Shown piece by piece: positions 36,894 through 45,696 of a stretch of 64,000 nucleotides of DNA. The notes under the pieces were generated by a model. The model was not told the DNA's origin. It worked only from the letters and a program-made list of their open reading frames with translations, and did not search any database. Location: positions 2,345,001 through 2,409,000 of the forward strand of contig NZ_BTFW01000001.1 of the NCBI RefSeq assembly GCF_033242265.1, given 5' to 3'. Each line of letters begins with the position of its first letter. Position 1 is the stretch's first letter. The translations under genes were made by a program, and so were the position numbers. Origin of the DNA: Novosphingobium sp. IK01 (GTDB lineage Bacteria > Pseudomonadota > Alphaproteobacteria > Sphingomonadales > Sphingomonadaceae).

Positions 36894-37286
36894 ATGACCG
36901 ACGACACCCGCGCCCTGATCGCCGCCCTCGGCTTTGCCAGCATCACCGGCAAGACCGTGGCCGGGCTCCACGACCACGCGGCCATGCGCGACCGGCGCCT
37001 GGCCGCCCAGCGGCGCGGACAGGCCGTGCAGGCCCACGATGGCGACCGCGACCTGCACTTTGGCGGAACCCTGCCCGACATCCGCGACCAGAACGGCCAG
37101 CCGCTCCTCGCACTCACCCTCGAAGGCCACTCGCTGCGCGCCTACGACCGCACCGCCAATGCCTTTTACGAGGCCCGCGTCAGCGACGGGCTGGTGCAGG
37201 TCTTCGACCATGCCGCCGGGGCCTGGTTCGCCTATGACGTGCAGGGCGCCGACGCGCCAAACCGCTATCACCGCGCCAGCGCCTGA
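36894..37286 (+). CDS. Hypothetical protein, 130 residues
   Basis: Not recognised. A soluble-looking protein with no signal peptide or membrane segment: TRALIAALGFASITGKTVAG, a basic stretch AMRDRRLAAQRRG, then a beta-rich C-terminus (LALTLEGHSLRAYDRTANAF, VQVFDHAAGAWFAYDV). Codon use follows the high-GC pattern of the genome, which supports it being real. It ends 19 bp before the convergent LysR gene. Confidence 0.6.
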   Translation: MTDDTRALIAALGFASITGKTVAGLHDHAAMRDRRLAAQRRGQAVQAHDGDRDLHFGGTLPDIRDQNGQPLLALTLEGHSLRAYDRTANAFYEARVSDGLVQVFDHAAGAWFAYDVQGADAPNRYHRASA

Positions 37287-37305
37287 CGCGCGCTGACAGG
37301 CCCCT

Positions 37306-38295
37306 TCAGACCACCGCGCCCAGCGCGCCGGGCAGCACTTGCGCCAGATGGGCGGCAATGGCCGCTGCCGGGGGATGTTCATCGGCCAGATGCGCGCCTG
37401 CCAGCAGCACCACCTTGCGGCGGATCGAAGGTTCGACCAGCGGGATCACCGCCAGCGCCGCAGGATCGTGGCCACGCACATAGAGCCGGGGCATGACCCC
37501 GGCGGCCAGCCCGCTGCGCGCCAGACCGAACAGCGATTCCATGTGATCCACCCGGAAGCGGCGCGAGTGGACGATATTGTTCTCGCGCATGGCCGAGGCG
37601 CTGATTTCGCCGATGCTGCCGCTGTTGAAATGGACCACTTCCATCCCCGCCAGCGCGCTCCAGTGCAAGGATGGCGCGCCTGCCAGCGGGTGGTTGCGCG
37701 AGAGCACGAGGGTCATGTCATCCTCGATCAGGGGGGTGGAAACCAGCCCCTCGTCGATCAGGCTCGCCACGCAGACCGCCATGTCGAGCGCGCCGCGCCG
37801 CAACTCGGCAATCAGGGTGTCGCTGGTGCCATCGGCCAGATGGAGGTTCACGCCTTGCGCATCCTCGTCGATCCGGGCGACGATCTGCGCCGTGGCGGGC
37901 AAGGCCGAAGGGATCGCCCCGATCCGCACGGTGGCGCGGCTGTTGCGCAACACGCTGGTCATGTCGGCAAAGGCATTGTCGGCGGTGGTCAGCAGACGCC
38001 AGGCATGGGGCAGAAGCGCGCGCCCGGCTTGCGTGGGCACCACCGAATGGGTCGTGCGGTCGAACAGGCGGGTGTCGAGCAGGGTTTCGATCTGGCGGAT
38101 GGCGGCGCTCAGGGCCGGTTGCGAGACCGCCATGGCCTCGGCCGCGCGGCTGAAATTGCCGGTCTGGCTGAGCGCGACGAAAAAACGCAACTGCCGGATC
38201 GAGAGCGGCATGCGCCCGGCGGGAAGCGGCGGAGAGGCCGAATCGAGCGGGCCGGACCGGGGCAAGGCCGGATCGGGCCGGGTGGGGGAGCGCAT
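37306..38295 (-). CDS. LysR family transcriptional regulator
   Basis: The N-terminal winged HTH reads LSIRQLRFFVALSQTGNFSR, AAEAMAVSQPALSAAIRQIE and LLDTRLFDRTTHSVVPTQAG. A periplasmic-binding-protein-like effector domain follows (IVARIDEDAQGVNLHLADG, MTLVLSRNHPLAGAP). The ATG at 38295 gives 329 residues. An internal ATG at 38211 would place the HTH at the N-terminus, as is usual for LysR proteins, and may be the true start. It is divergent from the TonB receptor and nucleoside genes, so it is a good candidate for their regulator; the inducer is unknown. Confidence 0.9.
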   Translation of the reverse strand: MRSPTRPDPALPRSGPLDSASPPLPAGRMPLSIRQLRFFVALSQTGNFSRAAEAMAVSQPALSAAIRQIETLLDTRLFDRTTHSVVPTQAGRALLPHAWRLLTTADNAFADMTSVLRNSRATVRIGAIPSALPATAQIVARIDEDAQGVNLHLADGTSDTLIAELRRGALDMAVCVASLIDEGLVSTPLIEDDMTLVLSRNHPLAGAPSLHWSALAGMEVVHFNSGSIGEISASAMRENNIVHSRRFRVDHMESLFGLARSGLAAGVMPRLYVRGHDPAALAVIPLVEPSIRRKVVLLAGAHLADEHPPAAAIAAHLAQVLPGALGAVV

Positions 38296-38327
38296 TGGCA
38301 AGGAACGGCTTTCTGTTGCGGACGTGC

Positions 38328-38367
38328 TGTTTATAAATCCAATCTATGAAATGATAAACATAAACAG
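38328..38367. promoter_or_regulatory. Candidate operator in the LysR / TonB-receptor divergent region
   Basis: An AT-rich island in otherwise GC-rich DNA, bounded by tgtttat (38328-38334) and the inverted copy ataaaca about 25 bp later. Several T-N11-A-like arrangements lie within it, as expected for LysR binding. It lies just upstream of the LysR gene and about 180 bp before the receptor start. Confidence 0.45.
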
Positions 38368-38546
38368 TTTCCCTTGATAGGCGGCGCACCATAGCGTCGC
38401 CCCGTCCTGCCAGCGGGGTCGTATGAGGCGAACCCCGGTGGCTTGCGGCGCACCAACGCGGGCAAACCGTGGCGACCGGAACAGCAGGACGACGGGGATG
38501 GCGGATGATGCTGGCGGGCAGCAAAATTCATAAGGGGGGTTTTTCG

Positions 38547-41534
38547 ATGCCGTCACCTGCTCACGTTCCGTCGCGCGGCCCATCGGGCTGCGTCTTGCGC
38601 AAGGGTGCGCTGCTGGGTGTTTCGCTGCTGGCCATGGTGCCCGGCGTGGTCTTCGCGCAGGACAATCCAGCCCCTGCATCTGCTGATCCGGGTGCCGGTC
38701 CAGATGCTGGTATCGTCGTGACAGGGTCGCGCATCCGCGTTCCCAATGCCACCAGCGTCAGCCCGATCACCACCGTGGGCGCAGCAGACCTCGCGCAGCG
38801 CGGCGTCACCCGCCTTGAAGACATGCTCAACACCCTGCCCCAGGTCTATGCCGACCAGGGCGGCGGCAACCGTGGCGGCACCGTGGGCGCGAGCGGCACG
38901 GCGACGATCAACTTGCGCAACCTTGGCAACCAGCGCACCCTCGTGCTGATCAACGGGCGCCGCCTGATGCAGGGCGATCCCGCCCGCTCGGCGGCCCAGG
39001 CTGCCGACATCAACAACGTGCCCGCCGCCCTTGTCGAGCGGATCGACGTGGTGACCGGCGGCGCCTCGGCGGTCTATGGCTCGGATGCACTGGCCGGTGT
39101 CGTCAACTTCGTGCTCAAGAAGAACTTCCAGGGCCTCCAGCTCGACGCGAGCAACGGCCTCTACCAGCACGACAACGGCAATCCGATCGCCGCAGTCGCC
39201 ACCGCCGCCGGGCAGCACCCGGCGCAGGGCAGCACCTTCGACGGCCTCCAGCAGAGCATCTCGCTGACCGCCGGACACAATTTTGCCGGTGGCCGCGGCA
39301 ATGTGACCGCTTTCGTGGGCTATCGCCATATCGAGGGCGTGGGCACCAATTCACGCGATTTCTCGACCTGCAACCTCAACGCGACCGCCTCGGGCTATGC
39401 CTGCTCGCTGTCCTCGACGACCTACCCGGCGCAGTTCCAGCTGACCAACCCGGCCACGGGCGCCACGCGCGGCAGCTATACGCTCGACCGCTCGACCGGC
39501 AACACCTTGCGCACCTATCGCACGTCCGACGGGTTCAACAACGGCAATACCTACGATCTCCAGGCGCCCGACGAGCGCATCAATGCCGACCTGATGGCCC
39601 ATTTCGAGGTCTCCCCGGCGGTCGAGATCTATGGCGAAATGATGTTCATGCACGACAAGTCGGACATCCGCCTGTCGCCCACGGGCGTCTTCACCGTGCC
39701 CGAGAGCATCAACTGCTCGAACCCGTTCCTTTCGGCGCAGGAACAGAACCTGATCTGTTCGTCGGTCGGCCTCACCCCTGCCCAGAACGCCACGGTCAAC
39801 GTCTCGATGCGCAATGCGCCGGGCGGTTCGCGCCACGACATCACCACCCACACCTCGTATCGCGTGGTGGGCGGCGTGCGCGGCCAGTTCGCGCGCGGCT
39901 GGCACTATGATGTCTATGCCCAGTATGGCCGGACCAACTACGATTCGCGCCTGACCGGCGACATCTCGCTCGCCCGCTTTGCCAATTCGCTGCGCGCGGT
40001 GGCCGGGCCCAATGGCCAGCCGGTGTGCGAAAGCGCGCTCAACGGCACCGACACCGCCTGCGTGCCGCTCAACATCTTCTCGACCACCGGTGTCACCCCC
40101 GAAGCGCTCAACTATGTGCAGGGCACCTTCACCCGCACCGGCTTCACCGAGGAAACCATCGTCAGCGGCTCGGTCACCGGCGACCTTGGCCTGACCCTGC
40201 CGATGGCCAGCAACCCGATCAGCGTGGCGCTGGGCACCGAATATCGCGACGAGCGCATCGGCTTTACCCCCGACAGCCACTATTCGAGCCGCGACGTGGC
40301 GGGCAACTCGGGCGGGGAATATCCGATTTCGGGCGCGTTCAACGTCAAGGAACTCTATGGCGAAGTCCGCGTGCCGCTGGCCGAGGACCATCCGTTCCTC
40401 AAGAGCCTCGCGGTCGAATCGGGCATCCGCTATTCGCACTACAGCACCGCGGGCGACACGCTGGCCTGGAAGGCCGGGGCTGAATGGGCCCCCTCGAGCG
40501 CGATCCGCCTGCGCGGCAGCTTCCAGCACGCCGTGCGCGCGCCCAACCTCGTCGAACTGTTCGGCCCCCAGCGCGTGACCACCGCGCGCCTGACCGACCC
40601 GTGCGAAGGCGCCCACCCGACCGCGACGTTTGCCCAGTGCGCGGGCTCGGGCGTGACCGCCGACCAGTATGGCGCGATCGAACCGGCCGCCGGGCAGCTT
40701 TCGGGCGCGCTCGTGGGCGGCAACCCCAATTTGCGCCCGGAAAAGTCGAACACCAAGAGCTTCGGCATCCAGCTTGCCCCGCCCTCCCTGCGCGGGCTGA
40801 CGCTCTCGGTCGACTACTTCGACATCAAGGTCGACCAGCTGATCACCACGCTTCCCGCGACGATCACGCTCAGCCAGTGCATCACGGCAGGCGCCTTCTG
40901 CGACCAGATCGAGCGCAACCCGGCCACCGGCTCGCTCGTTAACAGCGGCTATGTGCTGACCACCAATATCAACGCGGGCTATCTCCAGACCTCGGGCATC
41001 GACTTTGCCGCCAGCGGCAGGCAGAGCCTCGAAGACCTGTTCGGCAGCCGTCTGGGCACCGTGGGCTTCAGCTTCTCGGGCACGTTCACCAACAAGTACG
41101 AAGTCCAGATCGTGCCGGGCACCCAGCCCTATCGCTGCGACGGCTACTTTGGCGTGACCTGCGGACAGCCGATCCCCACCTGGCGCCACCGCGCCACGTT
41201 CGACTGGGTCGCGCCGAGCGGCGCGGTGCGTCTGGCGGCCACCTGGCGCTTCATCGGCGGCACCAGCAACGACCGCACCAGCAGCGCCACGTTCCTGACC
41301 GGCAGCTACCAGCCCTATGACGCTAGGCTGAAGGCCATGCACTACTTCGATCTGGCCGCCTCGTTCGACGTGGCCCGCTCGTACACGCTGCGCCTTGGCG
41401 TCAACAACCTGTTCGACCGCGATCCCCCGCTCACCGCGAGCACCAGCGGCCAGACCTCGAACGGGGCCTTCTTCGCAGGCATGTACGATTCGCTCGGCCG
41501 CTATCTTTTCGCGAGCATTACCGCCAGGCTGTGA
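38547..41534 (+). CDS. TonB-dependent outer-membrane receptor
   Basis: 995 residues from an ATG with aaggggggt upstream; in-frame starts at 38469 and 38505 precede the signal peptide. The signal peptide is GALLGVSLLAMVPGVVFAQ. The plug domain has IVVTGSRIRVPNAT (a TonB-box-like start), EDMLNTLPQVYADQGGG, TINLRNLGNQRTLVLINGRR and SAVYGSDALAGVVNFVLKK. A long beta-barrel ends with LRLGVNNLFDRDPPL and the C-terminal aromatic-type motif YLFASITARL. It heads the nucleoside/purine genes, suggesting nucleoside or nucleotide-derived ligands. A different ligand is possible. Confidence 0.92.
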   Translation: MPSPAHVPSRGPSGCVLRKGALLGVSLLAMVPGVVFAQDNPAPASADPGAGPDAGIVVTGSRIRVPNATSVSPITTVGAADLAQRGVTRLEDMLNTLPQVYADQGGGNRGGTVGASGTATINLRNLGNQRTLVLINGRRLMQGDPARSAAQAADINNVPAALVERIDVVTGGASAVYGSDALAGVVNFVLKKNFQGLQLDASNGLYQHDNGNPIAAVATAAGQHPAQGSTFDGLQQSISLTAGHNFAGGRGNVTAFVGYRHIEGVGTNSRDFSTCNLNATASGYACSLSSTTYPAQFQLTNPATGATRGSYTLDRSTGNTLRTYRTSDGFNNGNTYDLQAPDERINADLMAHFEVSPAVEIYGEMMFMHDKSDIRLSPTGVFTVPESINCSNPFLSAQEQNLICSSVGLTPAQNATVNVSMRNAPGGSRHDITTHTSYRVVGGVRGQFARGWHYDVYAQYGRTNYDSRLTGDISLARFANSLRAVAGPNGQPVCESALNGTDTACVPLNIFSTTGVTPEALNYVQGTFTRTGFTEETIVSGSVTGDLGLTLPMASNPISVALGTEYRDERIGFTPDSHYSSRDVAGNSGGEYPISGAFNVKELYGEVRVPLAEDHPFLKSLAVESGIRYSHYSTAGDTLAWKAGAEWAPSSAIRLRGSFQHAVRAPNLVELFGPQRVTTARLTDPCEGAHPTATFAQCAGSGVTADQYGAIEPAAGQLSGALVGGNPNLRPEKSNTKSFGIQLAPPSLRGLTLSVDYFDIKVDQLITTLPATITLSQCITAGAFCDQIERNPATGSLVNSGYVLTTNINAGYLQTSGIDFAASGRQSLEDLFGSRLGTVGFSFSGTFTNKYEVQIVPGTQPYRCDGYFGVTCGQPIPTWRHRATFDWVAPSGAVRLAATWRFIGGTSNDRTSSATFLTGSYQPYDARLKAMHYFDLAASFDVARSYTLRLGVNNLFDRDPPLTASTSGQTSNGAFFAGMYDSLGRYLFASITARL

Positions 41535-41548
41535 TCGCCTGTCGTTAA

Positions 41549-41584
41549 CCTTCCGGGGCATCGCGTCGAAGATGCCCCGGAAGG
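41549..41584 (+). other. Intercistronic stem-loop between the TonB receptor and nucleoside hydrolase genes
   Basis: ccttccggggcatc pairs perfectly (14 bp) with gatgccccggaagg across an 8-nt loop. C-rich sequence, not a T-run, follows, so it is more likely a stabilising or attenuating element within the operon than a simple terminator. Confidence 0.65.
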
Positions 41585-41625
41585 CCCCCCTTCCCCCCTC
41601 TTTCACGGGCACAGGACTTTTGCCG

Positions 41626-42774
41626 ATGACCAGACCGCTTCGCCTGCTGCTCGCCGCATCGCTGGCCGCTCTTGTCGCAGCGGCCAATCCCGCTGCCGCC
41701 GCCAGCCCTGCCGTCAGCCCAGCCCCCAAGGCCGCCGCGAAAGTGGGCCCCAAGGCTTCTGGCAAAGCAGCCGACAACCGGGTGATGATCTTCTTCGACA
41801 ACGATTTCCTCGGGCCGGGCCAGAGCAATATCCAGTCGATGATCCCGCTCCTGCGCGATCCCCGCGTCAACCTGCTGGGGGTGGGCGTGGTGACGGGCGA
41901 TGCGTGGATGACCGAGGAAACCGCGCACCTGCTGCGCTTCCTCGAAATCGCCGGGCGCCCTGACGTGCCGGTCTACAAGGGATCGCCCATGCCGCTGCTG
42001 CGCACCCAGGCCGAAATGGCCAACTGGGAAGCGCGCTTTGGCCGCATTCCGTTCAAGGGCGCGTGGAATGCTCCGCGTCCGGGCCGCACCTATCACCCCG
42101 ACGAGCCCGATCTGGTCCCCCCGCTGCCCGAGGGCGCGCCCACCATCAAGCCCCGCCACGAGGGCGCGGTCGAGGCGCTGGTCGCCGCCGTGCACGCCCA
42201 TCCCGGACAGGTCACCATCGTTGCGGCAGGCCCCCTCACCAATATTGCGCTGGCTCTTCGGGTCGCACCGGACATCGCGCAACTGGCCAAGGAGATCGTG
42301 ATCGAGCCGGGCAAACTGGACACCGCCTTCGCGCGCACGACCTCCAACACCGACTATTCGACCGACTTCAACTTCCTGTTCGATCCCGAGGCCGCGCACA
42401 TCGTGCTCACCGCCCCGTGGAAGGCAATCACGCTGGTCGGCAATGTCAGTTCGAGCGTCAGGGCCAGCCCCGAAGTAATCGCAAAAATCGCCGCCTCGCC
42501 AAGCCCGGTCGCCCGCTATTTCAAGACTTATGCCCGCACCGGCCAGCCGCTGTGGGACGAGATCACCGTGGCTCTCGCCATCGACCGCTCGCTCGTCACG
42601 CAGGACCTCACCGTGCGCATGGATGTCGATACCATGCCCGGCATGCATTATGGCGAGCCGCAAGTCTGGCCTGAAGAAACCGCGCCGCGCACCGGCGTCC
42701 GGCAGGTCCACCTCGTGCGCGCCATCGACGCCGACCGCTTCCTGAGCGGCTTTGTCGGGCAGGCCCGCCAGTGA
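41626..42774 (+). CDS. Exported nucleoside hydrolase (IUNH family), divergent metal motif
   Basis: Cleaves the N-glycosidic bond of nucleosides to base plus ribose. 382 residues with a signal peptide (LRLLLAASLAALVAAANPAA, cut near AAASP) and an Ala/Lys linker, so it should act in the periplasm. Family landmarks are LLGVGVVTGDAWMTEETAHL, HPGQVTIVAAGPLTNIALAL and TDFNFLFDPEAAHIVL. The N-terminal calcium motif, normally DxDxxxDD, is MIFFDNDFLGPGQSN, keeping only the first aspartates. Catalysis may therefore differ. The permease gene starts inside its stop codon (GTGA). Confidence 0.88.
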   Translation: MTRPLRLLLAASLAALVAAANPAAAASPAVSPAPKAAAKVGPKASGKAADNRVMIFFDNDFLGPGQSNIQSMIPLLRDPRVNLLGVGVVTGDAWMTEETAHLLRFLEIAGRPDVPVYKGSPMPLLRTQAEMANWEARFGRIPFKGAWNAPRPGRTYHPDEPDLVPPLPEGAPTIKPRHEGAVEALVAAVHAHPGQVTIVAAGPLTNIALALRVAPDIAQLAKEIVIEPGKLDTAFARTTSNTDYSTDFNFLFDPEAAHIVLTAPWKAITLVGNVSSSVRASPEVIAKIAASPSPVARYFKTYARTGQPLWDEITVALAIDRSLVTQDLTVRMDVDTMPGMHYGEPQVWPEETAPRTGVRQVHLVRAIDADRFLSGFVGQARQ

Positions 42775-44144
42775 GCGGCGCAGGTTCCCCCGCCAGCGCC
42801 CTCGCTGGCCTCATCGAGCGTCGCTTTGCCCTCCACGCGCGCGGCACCACCCCCGCGCGCGAGATGATCGCCGGGCTGACGACCTTTCTGGCCGCCGCCT
42901 ACCTGATCGTGGTGATCCCCTCGCTGCTGGCGAGCGGCGGCATGGACCGCGCCGCGGCCACCGTCGGGGTGATCGTGCTGATCGCGGCGGGCAGCATCGC
43001 CATGGCGCTCTATGCCAACCTGCCGTTCATCGTCGGGCCGGGTATTGGCGGCTCGGCGATCCTCGGGGTCACGCTCGCGCAAGTCGAACATGTGCCATGG
43101 ACCACCGGCCTTGGCATCGCGATGCTCTCGGGGGTGGCCTTCGTGGTCCTCACGCTCACCGGCGCGCGAGGCATGGTCGTACGGATCATCCCGCCCCAGA
43201 TCAAGCTGGGGCTTGGCGCCTCGATCGGCCTGTTCATCGCGCTGCTGGGCCTGCGCGACGCGGGGATGGTGGCGGTCGATGTCAAGCGCCACGCCTTTGC
43301 GCTGGGCGATTTCAGCCAGCCGGGGCCGGTGATCGCATTGATCGGGCTGGCCGTGGCCATCGCGCTTCAGACCCGCCGCGTGCCCGGCGCGATCCTGGCC
43401 GGGATCGTGGTGGCCGCGCTCGCGGGGGTTCCGCTCGGGCTGACGAGCCTCAAGGGTTCGCTTGCCCAACCGGCCTCATTCCTGCCCGCCTCGCCGCTGC
43501 CGGTCATGGGCAAGGTCGATCTGGCCGGCGCGCTGACACTGGCCGCCCTGCCCTACATGTTCACGTTCTTCGCGGCGGAGTTCTTCTCCACGCTGGGCAC
43601 GACGCTGGCCATCGGCGCCAAGGCCGGGCTGACCGACGAAGACGGCAACCTGCCGGGCATCGAAAAGCCGTTCCTGATCGATTCGCTGGCCGCCACGCTC
43701 GGCCCGCTGGTCGGCGTTCCGGGGGGCACCGCGCTGGTCGAATCGGCCGCCGGGGTCGAAGCGGGGGGCCGCACCGGCCTCACCACGCTGACCGCCGCCG
43801 GGCTGTTCCTGCTCGCGCTGCTGGCCATGCCGCTGGCCATGGCCATCCCGCGTCAGGCGACCGCGCCCGCGCTGATCCTGATCGGCATCGCCATGCTCGG
43901 CACGATCCGCACGGCAGCGCGCAGCAGCAGCGAAACCGACGGGATCACCGACATGTTCGCGCCCATGGCAATGATGCTGCTCACGCTCATCTCCAACAGC
44001 TTCGGCACCGGCATTGCCGGGGGACTGCTCGTCCATGTCCTCGTCCAGCTCCTCGCCGGGCGCTGGCGCGAGATCCCGCCCGGACTGTTCATCCTGACCC
44101 TGCCGCTCGGCTATTATTTCTACGGCGCCGCCACCGCGCATTGA
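42771..44144 (+). CDS. NCS2 family purine permease, AzgA-like
   Basis: Proton-coupled nucleobase importer, probably for adenine, guanine or hypoxanthine. 457 residues with about 12-14 hydrophobic segments. AzgA-type landmarks are GTTPAREMIAGLTTFLAAAY, NLPFIVGPGIGGSAILGVTL, PPQIKLGLGASIGLFIALLG and FFAAEFFSTLGTTLAIGAKA. The GTG start overlaps the nucleoside hydrolase stop, so hydrolysis and uptake are translationally coupled. It would take up the free bases released in the periplasm. Confidence 0.92.
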   Translation: MSGAGSPASALAGLIERRFALHARGTTPAREMIAGLTTFLAAAYLIVVIPSLLASGGMDRAAATVGVIVLIAAGSIAMALYANLPFIVGPGIGGSAILGVTLAQVEHVPWTTGLGIAMLSGVAFVVLTLTGARGMVVRIIPPQIKLGLGASIGLFIALLGLRDAGMVAVDVKRHAFALGDFSQPGPVIALIGLAVAIALQTRRVPGAILAGIVVAALAGVPLGLTSLKGSLAQPASFLPASPLPVMGKVDLAGALTLAALPYMFTFFAAEFFSTLGTTLAIGAKAGLTDEDGNLPGIEKPFLIDSLAATLGPLVGVPGGTALVESAAGVEAGGRTGLTTLTAAGLFLLALLAMPLAMAIPRQATAPALILIGIAMLGTIRTAARSSSETDGITDMFAPMAMMLLTLISNSFGTGIAGGLLVHVLVQLLAGRWREIPPGLFILTLPLGYYFYGAATAH

Positions 44145-44164
44145 GCCGTCTTTCCGGGATTTCC

Positions 44165-45331
44165 ATGCAAGACCAGACATCCTCCTCCGCCGTCGGCCCC
44201 GCCGACAGCCAGATCGGATTCGTCCCCGATTCCCCGATCGCGCGCCCGCTGACCCAGGCCCAGCACGCGTTCTTCGCCCGCCTGCCCAAGGTCGAGCTGC
44301 ACTGCCACCTGCTCGGTACCGTCCGCCGCGCGACGTTCCAGGCGCTGGCCGCCAAACATGGCGCCCCGCTCACCGCCGGGGACATCGACGGCTTCTACAC
44401 CCGCGGCACCCGCCCCATCGGCGTACTGCGCGTACTGCGCGCGCTCGAAGCCTATCTCCTGCTCGAACCCGACGACCTGCGGCAGATCACCTACGAATAT
44501 CTCGAAGATGCCGCCGCCGGGTCGATCCGCCACGCCGAATTCTTCTGGAACCCCACCGCCACGATCCGCGATGCCGGGCTGCCCTATGACCGCGCGCTGG
44601 CCGGAATCCTCCAAGGCATGCGCGCGGCACAGGCCGATTTCGGCATCTCCTCGCTGCTGATCCCGGCCATCGACCGCGAGGCCCCCGCAGCCGACGCGAT
44701 GACCATGGTCGAGGCCGTCGTCGCCCATCCCGATCCGCGCGTGGCGGGAATCGGCATCGACTATCGCGAGCCCGACGGCCCGCCCGAGATGTTTGCCGAT
44801 GCCTATGCCCTCGCCCGCCGCCACGGGCTGCGCACGACCGCCCACGCGGGCGAATTCGGCATGCCGTGGACCAACGTGGCCACGGTGGTCGACCAGATCG
44901 GCGTCGACCGCGTCGACCATGGCTATACCATCGTCGAGAACCCCGAACTTGCCCGCGCCTATGCCGCGCGCGGCCTGCTGTTCACCATCGTGCCGACCAA
45001 TTCCTACTACTTGCGCACGCTCGATGCCGAGCGCTGGGCACTCGACCACCCGATCCGCCGCATGGCGCAGCTGGGCCTGAAACTGCACCCCAACACCGAC
45101 GACCCCACGCTCCACCACGTCAGCCCGGCTGGCGCATGGGAACTGATGTACAGCCACCTCGGCTTCGGCCTGACCGACTTGCGCACGATGATGCTCAACG
45201 GGATCGACGGCGCATGGGCCAGCGAAGCGCAAAAGACGCTCTGGCTGGCACAGTGGCCCGCCGAATTCGACACGCTCGCGGCCGAGGCAGGGTTTGCTTC
45301 GGGGGCATGGCTGTCGCTTCGCGATTTCTGA
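44165..45331 (+). CDS. add: Adenosine deaminase family protein
   Basis: Zinc amidohydrolase that deaminates adenosine, or possibly adenine, to the hypoxanthine form. 388 residues. Metal and substrate residues are in LPKVELHCHLLGTV (HxH), TTAHAGEFGMPW, VDRVDHGYTIVENP and LHPNTDDPTLHHV. The upstream nucleoside hydrolase and base permease would deliver adenine, so an adenine-deaminating activity is worth considering. Last gene of the operon, 20 bp after the permease. Confidence 0.9.
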   Translation: MQDQTSSSAVGPADSQIGFVPDSPIARPLTQAQHAFFARLPKVELHCHLLGTVRRATFQALAAKHGAPLTAGDIDGFYTRGTRPIGVLRVLRALEAYLLLEPDDLRQITYEYLEDAAAGSIRHAEFFWNPTATIRDAGLPYDRALAGILQGMRAAQADFGISSLLIPAIDREAPAADAMTMVEAVVAHPDPRVAGIGIDYREPDGPPEMFADAYALARRHGLRTTAHAGEFGMPWTNVATVVDQIGVDRVDHGYTIVENPELARAYAARGLLFTIVPTNSYYLRTLDAERWALDHPIRRMAQLGLKLHPNTDDPTLHHVSPAGAWELMYSHLGFGLTDLRTMMLNGIDGAWASEAQKTLWLAQWPAEFDTLAAEAGFASGAWLSLRDF

Positions 45332-45351
45332 TTTCAAGAACAAGGGATACC

Positions 45352-45373
45352 GCAGGGGGCAAGGCCCCCTGCA
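45352..45373. terminator. Hairpin between the convergent deaminase and lipoprotein genes
   Basis: gcagggggc pairs with gccccctgc across aagg-like loop bases. No clear T-run follows, so terminator function is tentative. Confidence 0.4.
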
Positions 45374-45393
45374 CCCCATGAGCTTTGAAGGGA

Positions 45394-45696
45394 TCAGTTC
45401 CCTGCCCGATCCTGCGCGGGGGGCGCCTCTGCCGGTGCCGAGGCTTCGGCCCTGCCCGTGCCGTCCTTGACCGGCTCCGCCTTGACCTGGTCCGCCTTGA
45501 CGGGGGGCGGCGGTTGCAGCGGCGGCGTGCCGGTGGCACCATCGAGGTCGATCATCGCATCGCTGACCGAGCCGGGGAGAACTTCGCCCCCGGCGGCCTT
45601 GGCCCCGGCTTTGTCCGCCGGGCTTTCCTGTCCGTGGCACCCGGCCAGAAGCGCCAGCGCGCCTGCCACCAGCCAGCGATGTCCCATCTTCATCAT
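45394..45696 (-). CDS. Small predicted lipoprotein
   Basis: 100 residues. Lipoprotein signal [20 protein letters not shown] with lipobox LLAGC. The mature part is short and of low complexity, rich in Pro, Ala, Lys and Asp ([18 protein letters not shown]), with no recognised domain. Its ATG overlaps the lipB stop codon (ATGA), so it is co-translated with lipB. Confidence 0.7.
   Translation of the reverse strand: MMKMGHRWLVAGALALLAGCHGQESPADKAGAKAAGGEVLPGSVSDAMIDLDGATGTPPLQPPPPVKADQVKAEPVKDGTGRAEASAPAEAPPAQDRAGN

Noticed and set aside
39351..41870. Long open frame antisense to the TonB receptor gene
   Set aside because: Arg/Gly/Ala-rich shadow of a beta-barrel gene; no signal peptide or motif.
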